Shown: positions 1-5,475, counted from the first letter of the stretch. The stretch: DNA of 7,608 nt from Methanoregula sp. (GCA_022710665.1 JAKLGN010000060.1:1-7608), one strand, 5' to 3'. Translations and numbers: made by a program. Notes: generated from the sequence alone by a model not told the origin.

Positions 1-33
1 CTTCCAACCATCAATGACCCGGCTTTTTTAGAG

Positions 34-65
34 AATAAAAAGAATTAACTCATTCTTTTTTTATT
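34..65 (-). terminator. A/T hairpin with T-tracts, candidate terminator
   Basis: The arm at 34-45 (AATAAAAAGAAT) pairs with 52-65 across the six-base loop TAACTC, with two extra bases in the longer A/T run. Read on the minus strand it ends in TTTTT and follows directly on the stop codon of the small frame at 61-219. Read on the plus strand it ends in seven T, and another six-T run lies at 24-29, so it could also end a plus-strand gene lying left of the window. Archaeal termination depends mainly on the T-tract, so the direction is uncertain. Confidence 0.35.
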
Positions 66-219
66 GGCGTATGTGTATACCAGGGTCTTGAATTGCGAAA
101 GATCCCAGAGAGAATGGACCGTATGTGCACCATTTTCCCATGGTTGGATGGTGATTCATAAACGGCATATTTGATATTCTGGGGATGAGATAAGAACGAG
201 AAGAAGATTTATCAGACAT
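61..219 (-). CDS. possible small protein of unknown function (52 aa)
   Basis: An ATG at 219 opens a 52-codon frame ending in TAA at 61-63; a GTG at 243 in the same frame would add eight residues. I do not recognise the product. It starts MSDKSSSRSY, is basic, has one Cys (in the stretch GKWCTYGP) and no membrane segment or known motif. Support comes from context rather than the protein: a TATA-like box (CTTATAAG on the minus strand, near 250-258) lies about 35 bases upstream of the ATG, and the stop codon runs straight into an A/T hairpin with a T-tract. Codon choice (TCT, AAA, ATA) is more AT-rich than in the neighbouring genes, which argues against an ordinary gene. It could equally be a small RNA with a chance reading frame. 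Confidence 0.22.
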   Translation of the reverse strand: MSDKSSSRSYLIPRISNMPFMNHHPTMGKWCTYGPFSLGSFAIQDPGIHIRQ

Positions 220-249
220 TTTGTTGGTCTTGAGGCATAGCACGAGCCC

Positions 250-258
250 CTTATAAGA
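250..258 (-). promoter_or_regulatory. TATA-like box for the small minus-strand unit
   Basis: The minus strand reads TCTTATAAG just after the tRNA-Glu 3' end. The element is palindromic around TTATAA. A start site 24-28 bases downstream would fall close to the ATG at 219, leaving a leader of around ten bases. It could instead be chance AT sequence, or the trailer of the tRNA transcript. Confidence 0.25.
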
Positions 259-259
259 G

Positions 260-334
260 TGCTGCTAAGGGGATTCGAACCCCTGTCGCGAGCGTGAGAG
301 GCTCGCATGATTGGCCGGTCTACACTATAGCAGC
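260..334 (-). tRNA. tRNA-Glu (anticodon CTC)
   Basis: The minus strand folds as a full cloverleaf. The acceptor stem is GCTGCTA (334-328) with TAGCAGC (267-261), and the discriminator base A is at 260. The anticodon stem is CGAGC/GCTCG with the loop CTCTCAC, giving anticodon CTC, which reads GAG (Glu). The T-arm is AGGGG-TTCGAAT-CCCCT and the variable loop is four bases. The D-arm begins GTGT and its loop holds CCGGCC, as in other archaeal tRNA-Glu. Position 26 is G, the base methylated by Trm1. There is no intron and the CCA end is not encoded. The gene is divergent from the GTPase gene to its right. Confidence 0.95.
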
Positions 335-363
335 AATTGCTCACTAACTTGGGCGATGAGGTT

Positions 364-379
364 ACTTATAGTTTTTTAC
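364..379 (-). promoter_or_regulatory. TATA/BRE-like promoter of tRNA-Glu
   Basis: The minus strand reads GGTAAAAAACTATAAGT: an A-rich BRE-like element followed by a TATA-like ACTATAAG. It is centred about 34 bases upstream of the mature tRNA 5' end, the spacing expected for an archaeal tRNA promoter with a short 5' leader. Confidence 0.5.
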
Positions 380-477
380 CTGCCACTTTATGACCTGTCA
401 TGGGGCCGGGGTCTTGTTCTCTCCGGCCTGCTTTTTGAAAGGGGGCCGGCTTGGGTTATTAATCCCAAGCGTGTTTC

Positions 478-491
478 ATTAACCGGTTAAT
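478..491. promoter_or_regulatory. 14-bp perfect palindrome, candidate operator
   Basis: ATTAACCGGTTAAT is its own reverse complement over 14 bases. It lies immediately upstream of the TATA-like box of the GTPase gene, where a dimeric helix-turn-helix regulator or a BRE-adjacent factor could bind. A second inverted repeat lies close by: CTTGGG (450-455) with CCCAAG (464-469). No regulator gene is in the window, so function is inferred only from symmetry and position. Confidence 0.35.
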
Positions 492-499
492 CCACAAAC

Positions 500-508
500 A
501 ACTATATC
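500..508 (+). promoter_or_regulatory. TATA-like box of the DRG-like GTPase gene
   Basis: The sequence AACTATATC is centred about 30 bases before the ATG at 535. A start site 25-27 bases downstream would give an almost leaderless mRNA beginning near 530. That would place the alternative GTG at 517 upstream of the transcript and supports the choice of ATG 535. Confidence 0.45.
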
Positions 509-534
509 TCGGGCAGGTGGCGATTAATATAAGC

Positions 535-1647
535 ATGAGTAGTCTTGAGGAACAGATCAAGGAGCTTGAGGATGAGTTGGTCAAGACTCCCTACAACAAG
601 GCTACATCCAAGCACATTGGCCGGGTCAAGGCAAAGATAGCCCGTCTCAAAGACGAAGCCGTGAGCCGGGCTATGAAGGCCGGAGGTGGGGGGGAAGGAT
701 ATGCCGTTAAGAAATCCGGAGACGCCACCGCAGTCCTTGTCGGATTCCCTTCAACCGGTAAAAGTACACTCCTGAATAAGCTGACAGGAACCGAAAGTGC
801 CGTGGCAGCGTACGCCTTCACTACCCTGACTGTTGTGCCGGGTGCGCTGGAATACAAGGGTGCAAAAATTCAGCTGCTGGATATCCCCGGGCTTATTGCC
901 GGCGCAGCAATGGGAAAAGGCCGAGGCAAAGAAGTGATCGCGGTTGTAAGAAGTGCCGATATCATCATCATCCTCGTTGATGTCTTCAACGAGAGGCACT
1001 TTGATGTCCTGCTCAAGGAACTCTATGATGCCGGCATCCGGATCAATGTGCCGAAACCGGATATCACCATCAAGAAATCATCGCACGGGGGTATCCGGCT
1101 CAATGCCGTTGGAACCCTCGATCTCGATATCGAGGAAGTGCGGTCCATCCTCGCTGAAAGCAAGATGATGAATGCAGATATCCTGATCCGCGGGAATGCA
1201 ACTCAGGACGATCTCATTGATGCGATCCAGGGAAACCGCGTATACGTGCCGGCATTCATTGCGGTCAACAAGGTCGACCTCGTGGACAAGGAGCGGTATC
1301 TCGAGATCGAGCACGATATCGCCGAACGGTTCAGCAGTATGCCTATCATGATATCCGCAGCTGCCGGATTTCATCTCGACGAACTCAAGGATGCCCTCTA
1401 TGACTGTCTCGGATTTATCCGTGTCTACTTAAAACCCCATGGTGGGGAAGCTGATCTTGAGGAACCACTCATCATCCGCAAGGGAAGCACCGTCGAGGAC
1501 ATATGTATTAAACTTCATCGTGAATTCGTTCAGAAGTTCCGGTACGCACGAATCTGGGGAAAATCAGTCAAGCACCCGGGCCAGCGTGTCGGTATCACCC
1601 ACAAGATGATCGACGGGGACCTGCTCACAATTATTGTTGAACATTAA
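535..1647 (+). CDS. drg: DRG/Obg-like GTP-binding protein with TGS domain
   Basis: This is a 370-residue cytoplasmic GTPase of the archaeal/eukaryotic DRG (Rbg) family, which is ribosome- or RNA-associated; its exact client in archaea is not settled. An N-terminal helical segment (about 1-45) carries the family signature TPYNKATSKHIGR. The G domain shows G1 GFPSTGKS at 70-77, G2 FTTLT near 95-99, G3 DIPG at 116-119, G4 NKVD at 245-248 and G5 SAA at 274-276, all intact. The DRG-type insertion lies between G3 and G4, and a TGS domain follows from about 308 to the C-terminus (ending GDLLTIIVEH). The frame could open at GTG 517 (six more residues), but family proteins begin close to MSSLEEQIKELEDE and the TATA-like box lies only about 10 bases before that GTG. 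The length is normal for the family. It is divergent from tRNA-Glu and appears monocistronic. Confidence 0.92.
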   Translation: MSSLEEQIKELEDELVKTPYNKATSKHIGRVKAKIARLKDEAVSRAMKAGGGGEGYAVKKSGDATAVLVGFPSTGKSTLLNKLTGTESAVAAYAFTTLTVVPGALEYKGAKIQLLDIPGLIAGAAMGKGRGKEVIAVVRSADIIIILVDVFNERHFDVLLKELYDAGIRINVPKPDITIKKSSHGGIRLNAVGTLDLDIEEVRSILAESKMMNADILIRGNATQDDLIDAIQGNRVYVPAFIAVNKVDLVDKERYLEIEHDIAERFSSMPIMISAAAGFHLDELKDALYDCLGFIRVYLKPHGGEADLEEPLIIRKGSTVEDICIKLHREFVQKFRYARIWGKSVKHPGQRVGITHKMIDGDLLTIIVEH

Positions 1648-1650
1648 GGA

Positions 1651-1666
1651 GGCCTTTTCCTTTATC
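1651..1666 (+). terminator. pyrimidine-rich candidate terminator of the GTPase gene
   Basis: Directly after the TAA stop the plus strand runs through CCTTTTCCTTT, with a weak AAGGA/TCCTT inverted repeat around it. This is the only T-rich tract close to the stop and could end the GTPase transcript. The T content is modest, so this is tentative. Confidence 0.25.
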
Positions 1667-1710
1667 CGTGTTGCCATAAATAAAGCCGGAATTTTGTGTA
1701 CCCGTTTGGT

Positions 1711-1732
1711 AAAAAAGAAGGGTAAACTACCC
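1711..1732 (-). terminator. hairpin plus T-tract, minus-strand terminator candidate
   Basis: The minus strand reads GGGTA-GTT-TACCC (1732-1720), followed by TTCTTTTTT (1719-1711): a classic stem and T-tract arrangement. It lies at the downstream end of the GC-rich structured island and contains the stop codon of the 81-codon frame there, suggesting a real minus-strand transcript ends here. The motif TACCCGTTT is present twice, at 1699-1707 and 1728-1736. Confidence 0.4.
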
Positions 1733-1920
1733 GTTTAGCACCCAAGAATCTCTAACAATCCTCCGTCCCCCTTGCGCCAGCCCTGCCCCCATTGGGGGCT
1801 CATAGCGCATGCGATACCTCTGAATTAATCCCGATACAGGTAATACAGCACTATCGCAACCGGGGCACCATAGCGGCGGGGCTAAGCCCCTGGAGCGTGA
1901 GTGTATTCCGCTCCCAAGCG
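1720..1920 (-). ncRNA. hairpin-dense GC-rich island, possible structured RNA or dispersed repeat
   Basis: Several short perfect hairpins are packed into about 200 bases. They are GCCCCC-ATT-GGGGGC (1785-1799), the palindrome CGCATGCG (1806-1813), GCGATA (1811-1816) with TATCGC (1853-1858) enclosing TACCT/AGGTA, GGGGC-TAA-GCCCC (1878-1890), and GGAGCG (1892-1897) with CGCTCC (1909-1914). The island is clearly GC-richer than the sequence on either side. On the minus strand it ends in a hairpin and T-tract at 1711-1732. I do not recognise a named RNA family. Strand is assigned only from that terminator. It may be a copy of a repeat family that recurs in related genomes. Confidence 0.35.
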
Positions 1921-1972
1921 AATTCACTTTTTTGCATTCCATTTTGGACATGCAATTTTTGCCGTTCTTCAC
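1727..1972 (-). CDS. doubtful small ORF (81 codons) within a structured island
   Basis: A GTG at 1972 opens 81 codons ending in TAG at 1727; in-frame ATGs at 1951 and 1942 would shorten it. I do not recognise a protein family. A CPGC pair (residues 37-40) could suggest a metal knuckle, but there is no matching second pair. The middle of the frame is built from the arms of GC-rich hairpins, so its amino-acid sequence is dictated by nucleotide inverted repeats rather than protein constraint. I think a non-coding structured RNA or dispersed repeat is at least as likely. Confidence 0.2.
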   Translation of the reverse strand: MKNGKNCMSKMECKKVNSLGSGIHSRSRGLAPPLWCPGCDSAVLPVSGLIQRYRMRYEPPMGAGLAQGGRRIVRDSWVLNG

Positions 1973-2138
1973 TCCGTAAATCTCTTTTCGATTTAGGTGT
2001 TAAAATTGCATATTACCCAAAAAGGAAATGTGCGGTACATTTCTTTGATTCAAACACTTCAGCGTGCATGAGTGTGCAGAAAACAAATCATTCTTTCAAT
2101 AAACGGAGTTTCAGAATGGGTTCAGCAGTCTGTTTTTA
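1973..2138. other. AT-rich intergenic stretch
   Basis: This lies between the GC-rich island and the 3' end of trm1. Apart from the hairpin/T-tract at 2019-2043 I see no gene, no convincing start signal and no repeat array. Short inverted repeats such as ACACT/AGTGT around 2056-2077 are too weak to interpret. Confidence 0.5.
2019..2043 (-). terminator. hairpin plus T-tract, candidate trm1 terminator
   Basis: On the minus strand GAAATGT (2043-2037) pairs perfectly with ACATTTC (2031-2025) across the loop ACCGC, and CTTTTT follows (2024-2019). It lies about 95 bases beyond the trm1 stop codon and is oriented to end the trm1 transcript. Confidence 0.45.
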
Positions 2139-3263
2139 CTAATCCTGTGGTTCACCATGAACCGCATTTTTGATAATCCTGAGTGGGGCTTCCGTTTTGA
2201 TCCCATACCCTGAGAAGTGAGTCCTGGTTGCCGGATATCCGGCTGTACGGATTCGTTCCAGAACGATATCTACATGGGGTGGGGAGCACCCGAGCAGCTT
2301 TGCAATATGGTGATAATCGTAAAAGGTTGAGGTGGGTAGTTCATCCCGGCAGAGTCTGAATAGTTTTGTCATGTCTTTTTGTGCACCCAGTTGCAGCATA
2401 CCCGTCTGGGACAGCATCAGGTCAATGATTTCCCGGTTGTACAGTGTCCCCAGCCAGAGCGGCCCTATGGGCTGGAGTGGTTCCTCGCAGTGCGGGCAGG
2501 TGTAATCGTGTGCCAGCAGACCCGGCTGCTCCTCGCGATAAGGACATTTTTTGCACTGGTGGATAAATCCCACGTGGTTCAGGGTATCATCCGCTGCCTG
2601 AACCCCCCGGCGCAACCTGAGGTGGACCCGTGTGAAATGCTCCCGTGCATAGCAGAAGAGTGGTTCAATGCCCCGGTCGTACTTCACGGTCTCCCTAACC
2701 ACGAATCCTATGAGGATCCGCAGGCCCACCTCGCTGTGGTACTCGGTATTCAGGGGTACCGCACCATAACGCCGTATACCCGCTTTAAAGTGTGCCCCGC
2801 ACAGAGGGGCAGTGTCTGTCGCTGTCATGAAGAGAAACCGGCGGCACCCCCTTACTGCTGCATCGACAAACATCGCAGGTGTCCCGAAAGGATCGAGGTC
2901 TACTGCATCAAAGGATTGGTCGGAGAGCAGGGCATTGACATCCCGCTCAACGATGGTAACGGGAAGACCGGTATGAATTTTATTCTGTGTTATCAGTGAG
3001 GTTGCAGTTGAATCCCGGTCACAAATCGTCACTGGAATACCACATTCACCAGCAACCCGCAGGCCTCGGATCCCGGTTGCTCCCATAGCGTCCAGATAAT
3101 CTGAAGGTTTCAGCAAGGAGAGGAGGAGGACGGTTACGTCCCGGTTCAGTTCCATACGCTGATTAAAGAAGATCGGCACGGATCCGGGAGGGAACTGTGA
3201 TGTTGCATCCTGTTCCGGAACAAGAACTGATGTTGTCCCCTCCCTGACCTCGGTGAGTATCAT
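2139..3263 (-). CDS. trm1: tRNA (guanine-26-N2)-dimethyltransferase Trm1
   Basis: This 374-residue enzyme uses S-adenosylmethionine to make N2-methyl- and N2,N2-dimethylguanosine at G26 of tRNAs. The Rossmann-type SAM site shows motif I as DAMGATGIRGLR (58-69), an acidic CDRD after beta-2 (81-84), and the catalytic DLDPFGTP at 122-129. The family signatures FFNQRMELNRD (32-42) and THFSGYGIKTEAP (348-360) are present. A C-terminal zinc-binding part carries CKKC (237-240) and CPHC (256-259). Length is typical for archaeal Trm1 and no key residue is missing. The start is ATG at 3261-3263, about 30 bases from a TATA-like box, which implies a nearly leaderless mRNA. It is transcribed away from tRNA-Arg; both tRNAs in this window carry G26 and so are expected substrates. 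Confidence 0.96.
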   Translation of the reverse strand: MILTEVREGTTSVLVPEQDATSQFPPGSVPIFFNQRMELNRDVTVLLLSLLKPSDYLDAMGATGIRGLRVAGECGIPVTICDRDSTATSLITQNKIHTGLPVTIVERDVNALLSDQSFDAVDLDPFGTPAMFVDAAVRGCRRFLFMTATDTAPLCGAHFKAGIRRYGAVPLNTEYHSEVGLRILIGFVVRETVKYDRGIEPLFCYAREHFTRVHLRLRRGVQAADDTLNHVGFIHQCKKCPYREEQPGLLAHDYTCPHCEEPLQPIGPLWLGTLYNREIIDLMLSQTGMLQLGAQKDMTKLFRLCRDELPTSTFYDYHHIAKLLGCSPPHVDIVLERIRTAGYPATRTHFSGYGIKTEAPLRIIKNAVHGEPQD

Positions 3264-3283
3264 TGTTCACATCTGTTGCAGCG

Positions 3284-3304
3284 CGCAAAACTTATACATA
3301 TTCC
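3284..3304. promoter_or_regulatory. overlapping divergent TATA boxes for trm1 and tRNA-Arg
   Basis: The plus strand reads CAAAACTTATACATATTCC: a BRE-like GCAAAA followed by TTATACAT, centred about 30 bases before the tRNA-Arg 5' end. The minus strand of the same bases reads GAATATGTATAAG, centred about 31 bases before the trm1 ATG. One AT-rich block therefore appears to serve both directions, and the whole intergenic gap is only 60 bases. Confidence 0.5.
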
Positions 3305-3323
3305 CCCTCAATGGATATGGGCA

Positions 3324-3398
3324 GGGCGAGTGGCTTAGCCCGGACATAGCGTCAGCCTCCTAAGCTGAATGCCGGGGGTTCAAATCCCCCCTCGCCCG
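3324..3398 (+). tRNA. tRNA-Arg (anticodon CCT)
   Basis: The cloverleaf is complete. The acceptor stem is GGGCGAG (3324-3330) with CTCGCCC (3391-3397), and the discriminator base G is at 3398. The anticodon stem is TCAGC/GCTGA with the loop CTCCTAA, giving anticodon CCT, which reads AGG (Arg). The T-arm is GGGGG-TTCAAAT-CCCCC, the variable loop is five bases, and the D-loop contains the GG pair. Position 26 is G, the Trm1 target. There is no intron and no encoded CCA; T-rich sequence follows within ten bases. Confidence 0.95.
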
Positions 3399-3399
3399 T

Positions 3400-3427
3400 T
3401 GCAGGGTTTTTATAGTTTTTTCCTGCA
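3400..3427 (+). terminator. T-rich tract in a TGCAGG/CCTGCA inverted repeat after tRNA-Arg
   Basis: Runs of five T (3407-3411) and six T (3416-3421) follow the tRNA and probably end its transcript. They are flanked by TGCAGG (3400-3405) and CCTGCA (3422-3427), which could form a six-bp stem with a T-rich loop. The centre, TTTTTATAG, is also the best TATA-like box for the following gene, so termination and initiation signals seem to share these bases. Confidence 0.45.
3407..3415 (+). promoter_or_regulatory. TATA-like box of the DGGGP synthase gene
   Basis: TTTTTATAG is centred about 49 bases before the ATG at 3460. A start site about 25 bases downstream would leave a leader of roughly 20-25 bases. 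A second AT-rich motif, CATATATC just before the ATG, is too close to serve as the promoter. A weak purine stretch (GAGAGAG, 3441-3449) is the only candidate ribosome-binding site. Confidence 0.35.
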
Positions 3428-3459
3428 GGTTAATCATCCGACAGAGAGAGCATATATCA

Positions 3460-4299
3460 ATGAGCATTGCAGGCCTTTTTACCATAACCAGGCCGCTGAA
3501 TTCCATTGCTGCCGGCCTTGCTGCCCTTGTCGCGTACCTTATCGCAACCGGTACGATCATCCCGCAAGTCCTGCTGCTTTGTGCTATTGTTTCCCTTATT
3601 ACGGCAGCGGGGAATGTTATCAACGATTATTTTGATGTGGAGATCGACCGGGTGAACCGCCCGGACCGGCCCATCCCATCCGGTCAGGTTGGCCTTCCTG
3701 CAGCCCGTGCGTATTCCGTTACGCTCTTCCTTGCCGCGATCCTTATTTGCATTTTTACCAATGAACTTTGTATCGCGATCGCGATCTTCAACTCGGTTCT
3801 CCTTGTCGGGTATGCGGTCTGGTTGAAACGCATGCCGCTTTTTGGGAATATCGCAGTATCCTATCTTGCAGCAAGTATGTTCCTTTTCGGTGGGGCTTTC
3901 GACGGTCTGCCCGGTCTTTTGAATATCATACCGTTTGCAGTAATTACGTTTTTTGCCATGCTCGCCCGTGAGCTGGTCAAGGATGCCGAAGATGTTGACG
4001 GGGACCGGGCCAGCGGGGCGGTTACGATCCCTATCCGCTATGGAATTAAAGCAACAACTCTCCTTGCCCTTTCCTCTGCTCTGCTCGGGATTATCGCAAG
4101 CATGATTCCTGGTCAGCGATGGGGATTCTGGTACATCTGCGGTATTCTTCTTGTCGATGGTGTCATCCTGTATGCCTCCATGAAAGCGGTGAGGTGCACA
4201 ACTCCGGAAGGGGTAAAAAGGTCGGGCGCCTCCAATCTCCTGAAAGCCGGCATGTTTGCTTCGCTCCTGGTCTTTGCCCTTTCGGCTGTATTCCTGTAA
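3460..4299 (+). CDS. ubiA: digeranylgeranylglyceryl phosphate synthase (UbiA-family prenyltransferase)
   Basis: This 279-residue integral membrane enzyme is predicted to transfer a second geranylgeranyl group onto geranylgeranylglyceryl phosphate, forming the second ether bond of archaeal membrane lipids (EC 2.5.1.42). The first aspartate-rich Mg/diphosphate motif is NDYFDVEIDRVNRPDRP at 55-71. The second is RELVKDAEDVDGD at 170-182, with the prenyl-binding YAVWLKRMPLFGN region (118-130) between them. Eight or so hydrophobic segments are spread over the length, starting at about 15-52. The short N-terminus with TRPLNS (10-15) is typical, and length fits the archaeal DGGGP synthase subgroup rather than quinone or heme prenyltransferases. 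It follows tRNA-Arg on the same strand and looks monocistronic. Assignment to DGGGP synthase rather than another UbiA member rests on the motif form and archaeal context. Confidence 0.92.
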   Translation: MSIAGLFTITRPLNSIAAGLAALVAYLIATGTIIPQVLLLCAIVSLITAAGNVINDYFDVEIDRVNRPDRPIPSGQVGLPAARAYSVTLFLAAILICIFTNELCIAIAIFNSVLLVGYAVWLKRMPLFGNIAVSYLAASMFLFGGAFDGLPGLLNIIPFAVITFFAMLARELVKDAEDVDGDRASGAVTIPIRYGIKATTLLALSSALLGIIASMIPGQRWGFWYICGILLVDGVILYASMKAVRCTTPEGVKRSGASNLLKAGMFASLLVFALSAVFL

Positions 4300-4324
4300 T
4301 TTCAGGTATCTGTCCCGTCTGATC

Positions 4325-4346
4325 TTTTTTCTTATTGCCATTTTTT
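4325..4346 (+). terminator. double T-tract terminator after DGGGP synthase
   Basis: Two six-T runs (4325-4330 and 4341-4346) lie 26-47 bases beyond the stop codon without a strong hairpin. This is the usual form of an archaeal U-tract terminator. Confidence 0.5.
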
Positions 4347-4350
4347 GGAG

Positions 4351-4364
4351 CAACAAGTTTATGC
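4351..4364 (+). promoter_or_regulatory. possible TATA box of the bactofilin-like gene
   Basis: CAACAAGTTTATGC combines a BRE-like purine stretch with TTTATG, centred about 35 bases before the ATG at 4396. It follows the terminator T-tracts of the upstream gene, consistent with independent transcription. The match to a TATA box is only moderate. Confidence 0.3.
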
Positions 4365-4395
4365 CCGAACCATACCACAGGTACCTGAGTAAAAT

Positions 4396-4809
4396 ATGCC
4401 AACCGTCCTACAGAAGGGTACAACTTTTTTTGCGCAGAAAGGATCGTATTTCGAAGGCAATGTAAAGATCGACGGGGATTTTATTGTTCCTTCCCATACG
4501 CATTTCTGGGGACGGCTGACGGTGACGGGATCACTCGAACTCGGTCCGCGGTCCAGCGTCGCCCTTGATATCCGCTGCTGGAACGCCATAATCGGGAGCC
4601 AGTGCCGGATCAAGGGCCCCATCACAGCCCATGGCGATGTAACGATCCTCGATCATGCGGTTGTCCACTCGGTTGATGCGGGAGGTAATGTAATCCTCCG
4701 AACCGGTGTTTCAGTCGGGGAAGTGAGAAGCGGGGATGCTATCATCGTCCATGGAAAGATAAAAAGCGGTAACCTAGTCGGTAAGAGTATGAAGGTTCTC
4801 GGGGAGTGA
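4396..4809 (+). CDS. bactofilin-like polymer-forming beta-helix protein
   Basis: This is a 137-residue soluble protein resembling the polymer-forming cytoskeletal (bactofilin, PF04519) family. Most of it reads as short beta-strand rungs with recurring Gly and hydrophobic spacing: GSYFEGNVKIDGDF (16-29), FWGRLTVTGSLELGP (37-51), IGSQCRIKGPITAHGDV (66-82), AGGNVILRTGVSVGEV (95-110) and SGDAIIVHGKIKSGNLVG (112-129). There is no signal peptide, membrane segment or catalytic motif. Known bacterial bactofilins assemble into filaments that help shape cells; archaeal members are little studied, so a scaffold role here is inferred. The start is ATG with only a weak AGGT 13 bases upstream. Its last 36 bases overlap the end of the opposite-strand DUF116 gene. 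Confidence 0.75.
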   Translation: MPTVLQKGTTFFAQKGSYFEGNVKIDGDFIVPSHTHFWGRLTVTGSLELGPRSSVALDIRCWNAIIGSQCRIKGPITAHGDVTILDHAVVHSVDAGGNVILRTGVSVGEVRSGDAIIVHGKIKSGNLVGKSMKVLGE

Positions 4810-5475
4810 TGCGGGGTCAATACCCAAAATTGCTGTTTCATAGATCTCTGGCCAGTTGGCAATCGTTTCCACGCAACCTTCCTTCAAGGTGACGATTCCC
4901 ATAACAACAAGACCCATCTTGTCGGCCATGTCTATGCCCTCTTTCACTTCTGAAAGGCACCCGACACCGATGATTGCTTTCGGCCGGTACTTTTTCACCA
5001 TACGCTTGATAAAGGATGAGCCGGGAACGATGAACACTTTGTAGCCCATCCTCTCAAGGAGAAGCCGGGCTGCACCCACATCGCACTGGCCACAGTTGTT
5101 GCACTTCAGACCTTCAGGAGTCAGGTGTGCCGGGCATTTGGAGGAACGCAGGCACTGAGGTATGAATATTGCTCGCTCTGCTACGGGGATTTTTGAAAAT
5201 TCCGTGGCATTCATGGAATTCATAAGTTTGATCAAAAAGGTGTAAAGTTCCCGGTCCTCAAGCCCGAAGAAGCGGAACATCCCTTTCATCAGGCCTTCGA
5301 GAAAGACCAGTCCTGACTTTATCAGTTTCGGAAAATACAACCGCTTCTGCTTGATGGAGTACAGTGAGATGATGACCAGGACAAACGCGGATATGAGCGC
5401 CCCCAGTATGATAATAATCGTAAGTTCACCGATCAGGAATATCAGGTGATTCCAGGTGAGAAAATCCAGAGCCAT
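4774..5475 (-). CDS. DUF116 family protein, membrane-anchored and Cys-rich
   Basis: This 233-residue protein matches the DUF116 (PF01976) pattern common in methanogens; its function is unknown. A long hydrophobic N-terminal segment (about 11-42) probably anchors it in the membrane, followed by a basic stretch (IKQKR) suggesting a cytoplasmic C-terminal domain. That domain carries conserved cysteines: C108 and C114 (CLRSSKC), C125, C128 and C131 (CNNCGQC), C173 (VGCL) and C201 (GCVET), which could bind a metal or iron-sulfur cluster. It is last in the hdrA-mtnA-DUF116 run, 26 bases after mtnA, with a weak purine-rich GAGAGAAG before the ATG. Its 3' end overlaps the bactofilin-like gene by 36 bases. 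Sharing an operon with hdrA hints at a redox link, but this is inference only. Confidence 0.85.
   Translation of the reverse strand: MALDFLTWNHLIFLIGELTIIIILGALISAFVLVIISLYSIKQKRLYFPKLIKSGLVFLEGLMKGMFRFFGLEDRELYTFLIKLMNSMNATEFSKIPVAERAIFIPQCLRSSKCPAHLTPEGLKCNNCGQCDVGAARLLLERMGYKVFIVPGSSFIKRMVKKYRPKAIIGVGCLSEVKEGIDMADKMGLVVMGIVTLKEGCVETIANWPEIYETAILGIDPASLPENLHTLTD

Noticed and set aside
402..435. GGCCGG/CCGGCC inverted repeat followed by five T as a plus-strand terminator
   Set aside because: No plus-strand gene ends upstream of it, and it lies within the divergent promoter region. The 13-base loop and short stem make chance likely.
517..534. GTG 517 as start of the GTPase gene
   Set aside because: It lies about 10 bases from the TATA-like box, probably outside the transcript, and the extra residues MAINIS do not fit the N-terminus of the family.
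2045..2135. Possible box C/D guide RNA on the minus strand (several CTGA boxes)
   Set aside because: No RTGATGA box C with the right spacing could be found; CTGA alone is too common.
1792..2142. 116-codon plus-strand frame in the gap before trm1
   Set aside because: It runs through the GC-rich hairpins, AT-rich spacer and probable trm1 terminator, has no recognisable protein pattern and no ribosome-binding site, and composition changes along it.
2379..2999. 206-codon plus-strand frame inside trm1
   Set aside because: It is antisense to well-conserved Trm1 motifs and shows no family pattern or promoter of its own.
3457..4356. 299-codon open frame on the minus strand across the whole prenyltransferase gene
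   Set aside because: It is the antisense of a clear UbiA-family gene. Its product is a low-complexity Lys/Arg/Asp/Gly-rich sequence, as expected from complementing hydrophobic codons, and has no domain or start signal.
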